Below, one piece after another: positions 1 through 4,805 of a stretch of 8,838 nt of DNA. Each line of letters opens with the position of its first letter. The first letter of the stretch is position 1. The stretch covers positions 1 through 8,838 of the forward strand of contig CBIHLX010000034.1 in NCBI GenBank assembly GCA_966210935.1. Direction: 5' to 3'. Position numbers and translations under genes: made by a program. Origin of the DNA: CBIHLX01 sp966210935 (lineage in GTDB: Bacteria > Patescibacteriota > Saccharimonadia > Saccharimonadales > Saccharimonadaceae). The notes under the pieces are model-generated. The model was not told where the DNA came from, ran no database searches, and saw only the letters and a program-made list of their open reading frames with translations.

Positions 1-27
1 CAAGTAGTCGACATTAGGCTACGTAAT

Positions 28-58
28 GAAAACAGCCTGTCGCAAAACAGGCTGTTTC
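28..58 (-). terminator. Intrinsic terminator after the DUF5663-like gene
   Basis: Read on the minus strand, a 10-bp perfect stem (AAACAGCCTG / CAGGCTGTTT, arms 48-57 and 30-39) with an 8-nt loop ends in a short T-run just downstream of the stop codon at 73-75. The T-run is only four bases, so termination may be incomplete. The stem would also fold on the plus strand, so it could serve an unseen gene to the left. Nothing else is recognisable in positions 1-27. Confidence 0.75.
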
Positions 59-72
59 AATTTGATGACTAG

Positions 73-381
73 CTAGGCAGTAGCGTTGATGCCATCGGTA
101 TTCTCGGCAAGTTCACCAAGAAGGATATCAATTTCATCTTTTTTGATCTCATCTAGCTCAGGGACGTTGTCGATCAGCCACTGCTGAACAGTTTGCGGAT
201 CGCCGTTCTCCTGGATGTCAGCGAGAGCTGCGAGCTGCTCGTCGTTGAGGCTGTCGATGATTTCTAGTCCAACTCGCTCCTGAAGAGTAGTGTTAAGGTG
301 GTCAAGCAGTGCCGCTTCGTCTTCAGGCTTTACGGCAATGCCGACACTCTCTAGGGTCTCTTTGGTTATGTGCTGATCCAT
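73..381 (-). CDS. Small acidic helical protein, DUF5663-like (copy A)
   Basis: A 102-residue acidic, soluble protein with no signal peptide or membrane segment. From memory it fits DUF5663, an uncharacterised family of Patescibacteria. It is clearly homologous to the protein at 4389-4805. Both share, in order, an amphipathic helix ending in RVG (about residues 36-38), a helix with L-x-D-x-QL (LNDEQL here, LSDAQL there), and a tryptophan motif (QQWLIDNVP here, SAWLAQHMP there) at about residues 66-74, followed by a charged helix. The gene lies 33 nt after the LEA-like gene on the same strand and is probably co-transcribed with it; a TATAAT at the end of that gene may give it a second promoter. 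The start codon is preceded by a purine-rich AGAAAGA, a weak SD. Function unknown; a small adaptor or regulatory role is only a guess. Confidence 0.85.
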   Translation of the reverse strand: MDQHITKETLESVGIAVKPEDEAALLDHLNTTLQERVGLEIIDSLNDEQLAALADIQENGDPQTVQQWLIDNVPELDEIKKDEIDILLGELAENTDGINATA

Positions 382-413
382 GTTGATATCTTTCTGTGTT
401 AAATGCTACGTTG

Positions 414-419
414 ATTATA
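414..419 (-). promoter_or_regulatory. Possible internal -10 box for DUF5663-like copy A
   Basis: A perfect TATAAT on the minus strand overlaps the TAA stop of the LEA-like gene, with 32 nt between it and the ATG at 381. No good -35 lies 16-18 nt upstream and there is no TGn extension. It is kept because the paralogous gene at 4389 also has TATAATCAA 35 nt before its ATG at the end of its upstream neighbour, so the 9-mer and its position recur. Confidence 0.35.
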
Positions 420-1419
420 ACTTATTCTGCTCATTGTGAGCCTGAGTAGTGGCGGCGTAGGCCTCTAGGGCGGCGCTACCGGCGGCACGGGCTGTATTGA
501 TGCGGTTAGTCGTTTCACCGATCACGCGCTGGCCTTCGTTGCGGGCGGTATCAATAACTTCTTGACCCTTCTCGATAGCGGCAGCAGCAAGATTTTCACC
601 ATTGGCCTTTACGACTTGTATAAATTCGAGGGCATCTTGCTTGCGTGCTGCCCATTTAGCGCGACGAGCGGTACGACGATTGCGGGCTGCTTCGGCGAGT
701 TCCTTGAGTCGCATATGCAGAACGTCTTTAGTGGCGACAATATGGTCCTTGGCTTCATCGATGGCGTTCATGCCGTAGAGTACGCCTGTCTCGGCTGCGC
801 TTTTCACCGTATCGACGGCTTCCATGCCATATAGAATGCCGGTTTCGGTAGCATCCTTTACCTTGTCGGTCGCTTCTAGGGCTTTGTCCTTCAGGGCTTC
901 ACCGGTGCTTTTAGCACTCTTTGCGATACGTTCACCAGCCAGGTAGCTAAGGCCGACTGCAACTTCACCGGTTGTACGAGCGGCATTCAGTGCGGCTGCA
1001 CCGGTGGTGCGGGCGAATGTCGAGGCGTTGTCGATAAATTCCGCACGGTCTTCGCGGCGGTGCTCACGGTCGAGAAGCTTCTGGCCAATGCCTTGGTACG
1101 TTTCATTATCTGAATCGGCTAGCTTGGCGACGTGGTCGGTGTAGTCAAGGTTATCAGCAGAGCGATACTCTTTAAGAGCTGCGGCGTGAGCCTTATTGAT
1201 GGCGCGTTGCTCCAGGAAGCTTGCGACGCGGCGCAAGAGGCCAGCTGATCGAGAGGTTTCACGAGTGTCGAGTGTATTCTCCGGGGTATCGATCGGGCGG
1301 TCACTGCTATCAAGAGTAGGCGCTTCACCGTTAACGATGATGTGCAACTCCTCTGTGGTCGGGGTAGCGACGTCAATTTTGTTTGGAGCTGAAGCGGAAC
1401 GGGGGAGTGTTTCACTCAT
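415..1419 (-). CDS. LEA-like / apolipoprotein-like helical repeat protein
   Basis: A 334-residue protein of unknown function. Residues 1-60 are polar and probably disordered. Residues 60-125 are charged helix. Residues 130-230 are an Ala/Thr/Gly/Lys-rich series of amphipathic helices resembling group-3 LEA proteins (segments ARTTG, STGEALKDKALEATDKVKD), including a near-exact 18-residue tandem repeat. Residues 237-260 are strongly basic (NRRTARRAKWAARK), and the rest is further Ala-rich helix. There is no signal peptide or true membrane segment. Such helices typically lie on membrane surfaces or act as unfolded stress-protective proteins; the basic patch could bind nucleic acid or phospholipid. 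These roles are inference from composition only. The start is supported by AAGGAAA 8 nt upstream and a strong promoter about 35 nt before that. It is the first gene of a two-gene unit with the DUF5663-like gene. Confidence 0.85.
   Translation of the reverse strand: MSETLPRSASAPNKIDVATPTTEELHIIVNGEAPTLDSSDRPIDTPENTLDTRETSRSAGLLRRVASFLEQRAINKAHAAALKEYRSADNLDYTDHVAKLADSDNETYQGIGQKLLDREHRREDRAEFIDNASTFARTTGAAALNAARTTGEVAVGLSYLAGERIAKSAKSTGEALKDKALEATDKVKDATETGILYGMEAVDTVKSAAETGVLYGMNAIDEAKDHIVATKDVLHMRLKELAEAARNRRTARRAKWAARKQDALEFIQVVKANGENLAAAAIEKGQEVIDTARNEGQRVIGETTNRINTARAAGSAALEAYAATTQAHNEQNKL
748..855 (-). repeat. Two tandem 54-bp units coding an 18-residue repeat
   Basis: Units 802-855 and 748-801 encode residues 189-206 and 207-224 of the LEA-like protein. 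The core ETG[IV]LYGM[EN]A[VI]D is kept in both units, with conservative changes only. Eighteen residues equals five helical turns, so each unit would present the same hydrophobic face. The similarity is strong enough to suggest a fairly recent internal duplication. Confidence 0.8.
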
Positions 1420-1460
1420 GGTGGTATTTCCTTGTTTGTTTTTTTGGATTTATGTGTTTA

Positions 1461-1489
1461 AGATTAGCATAAGAACTATAATTTGTCAA
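1461..1489 (-). promoter_or_regulatory. Extended -10 sigma70 promoter for LEA-like/DUF5663 unit
   Basis: On the minus strand TTGACA (1484-1489) is followed by a 17-nt spacer and TAATCT (1461-1466), with TGC directly before the -10, making it an extended -10. The predicted transcript starts near 1454, giving a leader of about 35 nt that contains the AAGGAAA ribosome site. The surrounding DNA is very AT-rich. Confidence 0.8.
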
Positions 1490-1521
1490 TAATATCTCTA
1501 TAATAAATAGTTACAGACAAC

Positions 1522-1542
1522 AAAAAACACCCAGTCGGGTGC
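1522..1542 (-). terminator. Intrinsic terminator of the 232-aa gene
   Basis: On the minus strand CACCC, a 4-nt loop GACT, and GGGTG are followed directly by TTTTTT. It lies about 85 nt after the stop of the gene at 1627-2325, beyond a much larger hairpin. It also separates that gene's transcript from the promoter of the LEA-like gene at 1461-1489. Confidence 0.8.
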
Positions 1543-1563
1543 TATATATTCGAGGGTAGTGCT

Positions 1564-1616
1564 CCCGGAGGAGCGTGAAAGGGAACTCGGAGTTCCACGG
1601 TCACGCTCCTCGCGGG
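1564..1616 (-). other. Large 3'-UTR hairpin
   Basis: An 11-bp perfect stem (GAGGAGCGTGA at 1568-1578 with TCACGCTCCTC at 1601-1611) is extended by a further 4 bp outside one bulged base (1564-1567 with 1613-1616). It encloses a second 6-bp stem, GGAACT / AGTTCC (1582-1587 with 1591-1596), with a 3-nt loop. It begins about 10 nt after the stop codon of the 232-aa gene and has no T-run of its own, so it is more likely a 3'-end stabiliser or processing structure than a terminator. Confidence 0.7.
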
Positions 1617-1626
1617 ATACACACTG

Positions 1627-2325
1627 CTACTTGACCAGGTTGAGGATGTCCTCGGCGGCCTTGGTGGCCGTTTTGAAGTCTGCCTCGTCAATCTGGTGCC
1701 CGTTGGGCTTGCCGTTGAAGAAGCCGACCTTGGCTTTGCTCTTGTCGAGCGCCGCCTTGATCTTGTCAGCCTCGGTCTTGACCTTTGCCTTGTCGACCGT
1801 GCCTGCAGGGGCGCCAGCTGCCTTGAGCTTGGCCGCGAGAGAGCCCGACTTGGAGTCGTCTCGCTCGTCGGCCAGTTCCTTCTTGGCGTTGTTGGCGTCT
1901 GCAGTGAGGTTGGTAACCTCGCCTTGGAGCGTCTTGACCTCGCTGGGGGTTCCGTCGGATTCGACCCTGATGTGGCCCGGATCTTTGGGTTCAGCGAGAA
2001 CGCGCTTGATGGCCTGCTTCTGGCCGGTCGAGAGTACGGGGGAGTTGACCAGGGTGGTCAGCGCCTCGCGCTCAGGATCGACACTGGAGCCGCCAAGTGC
2101 CTTGGCTGCCGAACCATCGCTGGCCTTGGCCTGGGAGTAAGTACCCCCGGCGAAGGCCTTGGTGGCATCGGTGTTGTTGACGACAGCGAGAAGGTTGTTC
2201 ATGAGATCAGTGCGCTCGGTTGTCGAAAGACTCTTGATGCGGTCTTCGAGTTCCAGGGCAAAGAGGTCGGTGGTCTTCTCGAACTCGTGGTCAGCTACGG
2301 CACGGGCTGCGGTTGAACTAAACAT
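1627..2325 (-). CDS. Unknown, probably abundant, Ala/Lys-rich helical protein
   Basis: A 232-residue protein that I do not recognise. There is no signal peptide or membrane segment, so it is probably cytoplasmic. Residues 1-58 are predicted helical (ELEDRIKSL, TDLMNNLLAVV). Residues 59-90 are Gly/Ser/Ala-rich. Residues 127-157 look like a short charged coiled coil. Residues 160-200 are Lys/Ala-rich, followed by a small GFFNGKPNG segment and a final helix. The start at 2325 is chosen over a GTG at 2403 because a near-perfect SD (AAGGAGA) sits 5 nt before it, and the extra 26 residues would lie in a structured leader. Codon use differs from the neighbours: all 11 Asn codons are AAC, and nearly all Lys are AAG, Ile ATC and Phe TTC. 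Together with the consensus promoter, this suggests very high expression, or alternatively acquisition from a GC-richer source. Confidence 0.85.
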   Translation of the reverse strand: MFSSTAARAVADHEFEKTTDLFALELEDRIKSLSTTERTDLMNNLLAVVNNTDATKAFAGGTYSQAKASDGSAAKALGGSSVDPEREALTTLVNSPVLSTGQKQAIKRVLAEPKDPGHIRVESDGTPSEVKTLQGEVTNLTADANNAKKELADERDDSKSGSLAAKLKAAGAPAGTVDKAKVKTEADKIKAALDKSKAKVGFFNGKPNGHQIDEADFKTATKAAEDILNLVK

Positions 2326-2330
2326 GGGTT

Positions 2331-2337
2331 TCTCCTT
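2331..2337 (-). promoter_or_regulatory. Strong ribosome binding site deciding the start at 2325
   Basis: AAGGAGA on the minus strand with a 5-nt spacer to the ATG is the best SD in the window. It rules out the upstream in-frame GTG as the main start. Confidence 0.85.
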
Positions 2338-2428
2338 GAGAGTGTTGTATGGGAAGGGATTGTAAAACGGACTATATTCAGTTGTTTGTGGATCGGATCC
2401 CACACAGTATGTCTCTCCGGAGTAGGCA

Positions 2429-2480
2429 TACGGTATGGATCAGGGGAATCTCACGCGAGAGGCGCCTGATCCATACCGTA
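2429..2480 (-). repeat. Perfect 16-bp inverted repeat (leader hairpin)
   Basis: TACGGTATGGATCAGG at 2429-2444 is exactly complementary to 2465-2480. The 20-nt interval can form a smaller 4-bp stem (TCTC 2449-2452 with GAGA 2457-2460) capped by ACGC. A run of 16 perfect pairs is unlikely by chance. It carries no T-run in either direction, so it is not a classical terminator. Confidence 0.85.
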
Positions 2481-2510
2481 GTAGTAGCAGAGTGTGAAAG
2501 TTCGTATCAT
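2451..2510 (-). other. Possible 19-codon leader ORF with three Tyr codons
   Basis: An ATG at 2510 opens a short frame, MIRTFTLCYYYGMDQAPLA, ending in TGA at 2451-2453. It contains TAC TAC TAC (2478-2486), the last of which is the first codon inside the 16-bp hairpin arm. It has no convincing SD, and its start lies in the 5' hairpin, so translation is doubtful. Confidence 0.15.
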
Positions 2511-2528
2511 GCTTATGCGGCGTGATAC
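2504..2528 (-). other. Hairpin at the predicted 5' end of the transcript
   Basis: GTATCA (2504-2509) and TGATAC (2523-2528) are complementary around a 13-nt loop. As the predicted transcription start is near 2529, this stem would sit at the extreme 5' end, the position where such stems are known to slow RNA decay (as in E. coli ompA). Only six pairs, so moderate support. Confidence 0.45.
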
Positions 2529-2535
2529 TGCGAGC

Positions 2536-2565
2536 ATTATATACCAGTATTTGTATTTTTGTCAA
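2536..2565 (-). promoter_or_regulatory. Perfect-consensus sigma70 promoter for the 232-aa gene
   Basis: On the minus strand TTGACA (2560-2565) and TATAAT (2536-2541) both match the consensus exactly, with an 18-nt spacer. It is the strongest-looking promoter in the window. The only minus-strand gene it can serve is the one starting at 2325. Confidence 0.85.
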
Positions 2566-2574
2566 GTATCTTTT

Positions 2575-2597
2575 GTGAGTGTTGCAAAGACGCTCAC
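2575..2597. promoter_or_regulatory. Imperfect dyad between divergent promoters, possible operator
   Basis: GTGAGTG (2575-2581) and CGCTCAC (2591-2597) form an inverted repeat with one mismatch around a 9-nt centre. It lies between the minus-strand -35 at 2560-2565 and the plus-strand -35 at 2602-2607, where a regulator could act on both genes. Short imperfect dyads also arise by chance. Confidence 0.3.
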
Positions 2598-2601
2598 TAT
2601 A

Positions 2602-2630
2602 TTGACTTATATGGATTATTATGGTACTAT
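2602..2630 (+). promoter_or_regulatory. Extended -10 promoter for the LysM protein gene
   Basis: TTGACT (2602-2607), a 17-nt spacer, and TACTAT (2625-2630) preceded by TGG as an extended -10. The transcript would start near 2637, giving a leader of about 20 nt that includes AAGGAA. Confidence 0.65.
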
Positions 2631-2657
2631 CCAAAACATAAGGAATTTGTTCACCAT

Positions 2658-4343
2658 ATGACTACATCTACACCTGAAACCGAAACACCTATGCCTCCTC
2701 AGTCGGAGCTGTCTGACAGTGAGCGCTCAGTAATGTCTATTGATGCAGCCGAACAGTGGCGTGATGCTCAAAAGGATGAGCTGAACGACCTCCGTAGTCA
2801 GGGAGATGTATTTGGAGGTGACTATATCGATACCTTCAACGCGAACATCGACGATCGTCTCGACGCCTATTTGCAAGCTAAGGGTCTAGAGCCAGGTAGT
2901 GCTCATTATAATGAAGCGCGTCAGTCGCTTCGCGACGCTTCGATTGATCGCGTCAGTGACGACGAGTGGTATGCGCGACCTTCTTCACGAGGGGACATGG
3001 TGGATCTAGAGAATGATCATTCTGGTCGTGATGTATTTGCGCGTCGAGTAGATGAATATATTGCTACGCATTCGACAGCAGCTACGGCGGAGCGCGAGGA
3101 TGAATCGACGCTTGCTGAATGGCGCGGTGAGCTTGCTAGTCTACGTGATGAACTTGCGACACTGATGGCAAAACGCCATGGGCGTATTGCTGGTAAGGGT
3201 GGTGAAGAGTACGAGGCTGCGCGCGCCCGTTATAATGACCAGCTGATTGCGCTTGGAAAACTTGAGAAAGAGGCATATCTTAACGACCCGACAAAGAGTG
3301 ACGAAGATAAAAGGCTTGAAGTTACTAAGTATCTTTTTGATGAACAAGCTAAGCTCCACCAGGCTACTACCGAAAGACTAGCGAATACGCCAACCGGTAA
3401 GTTTATTGGCTGGATGACTAAAGGTAAGGTGGCGACGCGTATTGCGAAGGGCCTTGCTCTTGGTGTGGGTGTCGGTATTGCCGGCGCCGCAGTTGGCGCT
3501 GTAGCCGGTGTTGCTGGTGCAGCGGCGATTGGTGCCGGTGTGGTAACGGCCGCGACGACTGCCACACGGTATGCGCGTGGTTTTGCGATGCATTTCGGTA
3601 AAGAAGGGCGCAGCATGCGGACAGCGGATGCTGATCAACTGGCCGGTGCTGCTCAGGCTGCCGAGGGTGATTCCGGTGAATTCATTGAAAAGATTAATGC
3701 CTATAAAGAGGATATTACTGAGCAGGAATTGAAGCGCGGCCAACGTAAGACGCGTATGGCTGTTGGTGCTGGTGTGCTTTCAATTGTTGCGGGTGCTGGT
3801 CTGGCTACGGCGGCTCACGCTGCTATCGACAGCGGGTTCTTTAATGGCGACGGCAACCGCTTTATTGGTGGCGGCGCGGAGACGGATGGTGGTGGGCGCC
3901 CTGTTGCTCCTGAGGCAAATACGCAAACTCCGGAAGACGCACGCGCTCAAGCCGAGGCGGACAAGGCGGCCGCTGAAGCAGAAGCGCGTAAGAATGCTAT
4001 TCCTGGTAGCGACACTCCTGCAGTGGCGGACGCAATTCACGATGCTCTTGGTGGTGGTCCGAGCGGCGATGCTGCCGGTGCATTTGCCGGTGAATTTGGC
4101 GCCACGACCTTGACGCCTGGTGGACTCGAAGGCTTTAGCAGCTGGATGGAAGGGCATACGGTGAAGTCGGGTGACTCTATTTGGAGCCTGAGTGAACAGT
4201 ACCTGCATAGCCAGGGTGTGACGAATCCTAGTGTCTATCAAATTGACGCTGCTAAGGATGCGATGCTTGCGAAACTGCAGGCGCATGGCCTGGCGGATGC
4301 GAATGGTTGGCTCCAGGCTGGCCAGCGCATTAGCCTGAAGTAG
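2658..4343 (+). CDS. Membrane-anchored LysM-domain protein
   Basis: A 561-residue protein likely tethered in the membrane with a peptidoglycan-binding tail. Residues 1-263 are acidic, charged and helical, with no signal peptide. Residues 264-301 form a long Gly/Ala/Val stretch with many GxxxG-like spacings (glycine zipper), flanked on both sides by basic residues, which suggests a hairpin that enters and leaves from the cytoplasmic side. Residues 367-390 form a second hydrophobic segment after KRGQRKTR, the expected transmembrane helix with the N-terminus inside. Residues 423-447 are an Ala/Glu/Lys helix and 499-561 a LysM domain (HTVKSGDSIWSLSEQY, ending LQAGQRISLK). LysM domains bind N-acetylglucosamine-containing glycan, so the C-terminus should face the wall. 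The ATG at 2658 is chosen because an upstream TTG frame runs through the promoter; AAGGAA lies about 12 nt before the start, a long spacing. No catalytic domain is visible. Confidence 0.88.
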   Translation: MTTSTPETETPMPPQSELSDSERSVMSIDAAEQWRDAQKDELNDLRSQGDVFGGDYIDTFNANIDDRLDAYLQAKGLEPGSAHYNEARQSLRDASIDRVSDDEWYARPSSRGDMVDLENDHSGRDVFARRVDEYIATHSTAATAEREDESTLAEWRGELASLRDELATLMAKRHGRIAGKGGEEYEAARARYNDQLIALGKLEKEAYLNDPTKSDEDKRLEVTKYLFDEQAKLHQATTERLANTPTGKFIGWMTKGKVATRIAKGLALGVGVGIAGAAVGAVAGVAGAAAIGAGVVTAATTATRYARGFAMHFGKEGRSMRTADADQLAGAAQAAEGDSGEFIEKINAYKEDITEQELKRGQRKTRMAVGAGVLSIVAGAGLATAAHAAIDSGFFNGDGNRFIGGGAETDGGGRPVAPEANTQTPEDARAQAEADKAAAEAEARKNAIPGSDTPAVADAIHDALGGGPSGDAAGAFAGEFGATTLTPGGLEGFSSWMEGHTVKSGDSIWSLSEQYLHSQGVTNPSVYQIDAAKDAMLAKLQAHGLADANGWLQAGQRISLK

Positions 4344-4344
4344 G

Positions 4345-4353
4345 TGATATAAT
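4345..4353 (+). promoter_or_regulatory. Extended -10 promoter for DUF5663-like copy B
   Basis: TGA directly followed by a perfect TATAAT (4348-4353), just after the TAG stop of the LysM gene. There is no recognisable -35, which an extended -10 can tolerate. Transcription would start near 4360, giving a leader of about 28 nt with AAGGGG, 12 nt before the ATG. Confidence 0.55.
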
Positions 4354-4388
4354 CAAAGCAAGATAATGATAAGGGGCAGCGGTAGAAT

Positions 4389-4805
4389 ATGTTTCAGCTA
4401 GACGATAAATTTTTACAGGATCTTGGCCTTGATCGGCTGCCGGAAGAGCAGAAGCAGGCGTTTTTGCAGCATATTTATGAAGAGCTTGAACTACGTGTTG
4501 GCACCAAGCTGTCGGACGGCTTGAGTGATGCTCAGCTTGATGAGTTTGAGGGTATTATTGACCGTAAGGAAGAAGCGATCAGTGCATGGCTGGCGCAGCA
4601 CATGCCTAGCTATCAGACTGACGAAGTATTCAGACGTCTGCAGCAGTCAACGGGTCTCGAGGTAAACGATCCGCGCCTAAAGGCGGAGTTTGCGGCAACG
4701 AAATGGCTCGAGGTGAATCGTCCTGACTATCGGAATGTCGTTGCCGAGGTCCTTGAGGAGCTTAAGCAAGAGATTATCAAGAACCGCGACGCAATTTTAG
4801 GTTAA
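4389..4805 (+). CDS. DUF5663-like helical protein (copy B)
   Basis: A 138-residue acidic soluble protein, paralogous to the one at 73-381. The N-terminal ~80 residues align with it through RVG (about residues 36-38), LSDAQL and the SAWLAQHMP motif. The C-terminal ~55 residues are an extra helical segment (TKWLEVNRPDY, then a charged helix) absent from copy A, so this is a longer variant. It follows the LysM gene by 45 nt and is probably co-transcribed with it, with an added promoter of its own. AAGGGG upstream is the likely SD, at an unusually long 12-nt spacing. The last 9 bp overlap the end of fmt on the opposite strand. Function unknown; pairing with the LysM protein suggests an envelope-related role, as inference only. 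Confidence 0.87.
   Translation: MFQLDDKFLQDLGLDRLPEEQKQAFLQHIYEELELRVGTKLSDGLSDAQLDEFEGIIDRKEEAISAWLAQHMPSYQTDEVFRRLQQSTGLEVNDPRLKAEFAATKWLEVNRPDYRNVVAEVLEELKQEIIKNRDAILG

Larger units (their letters stand above)
2326..2529 (-). other. ~200-nt structured 5' leader of the 232-aa gene
   Basis: The promoter at 2536-2565 would start transcription near 2529, leaving a leader of about 200 nt. It holds, in order of transcription, a 5'-terminal hairpin (2504-2528), a long hairpin with a perfect 16-bp stem (2429-2480), a small stem TGTGG/CCACA (2387-2404), a single-stranded-looking stretch, and the SD. I could not match it to a known riboswitch or cis-regulatory RNA class by eye. This leader, with the divergent promoters, fills the 332-nt non-coding gap before the LysM gene. 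Confidence 0.6.

Noticed and set aside
1559..2316. Long plus-strand open frames opposite the 232-aa gene (1559-2140 and 1696-2316)
   Set aside because: They are by-products of the strong third-position C/G bias of the minus-strand gene, which removes stop codons on the other strand. They lack an SD and promoter, and the first runs through the 3' hairpin.
2326..2403. Upstream GTG start adding 26 residues to the 232-aa protein
   Set aside because: It has no SD, lies in the structured leader and yields a low-quality peptide, while AAGGAGA sits 5 nt before the ATG at 2325.
1564..2480. Mobile element bounded by the two large hairpins
   Set aside because: The hairpin arms (GAGGAGCGTGA and TACGGTATGGATCAGG) are unrelated, no target duplication is seen, and the enclosed protein has no transposase or recombinase motif.
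2387..2480. tRNA-like structure or known riboswitch in the leader
   Set aside because: No T-loop consensus, acceptor pairing or recognisable riboswitch core was found; only the hairpins are supported.
2440..2634. Minus-strand open frame spanning the leader hairpin and promoter
   Set aside because: It covers the consensus promoter and the 16-bp inverted repeat, with no SD and no protein-like composition.
2559..2657. Upstream TTG start adding 33 residues to the LysM protein
   Set aside because: The extension would lie across the plus-strand promoter and dyad, and its Cys-rich, SD-less start looks random; the ATG at 2658 starts after the promoter.
3230..3743. Minus-strand frames opposite the Gly/Ala-rich part of the LysM gene
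   Set aside because: These Pro/Ala-rich or Thr-rich frames are shadows of GCN/GGN-rich codons on the coding strand, without any start signal.
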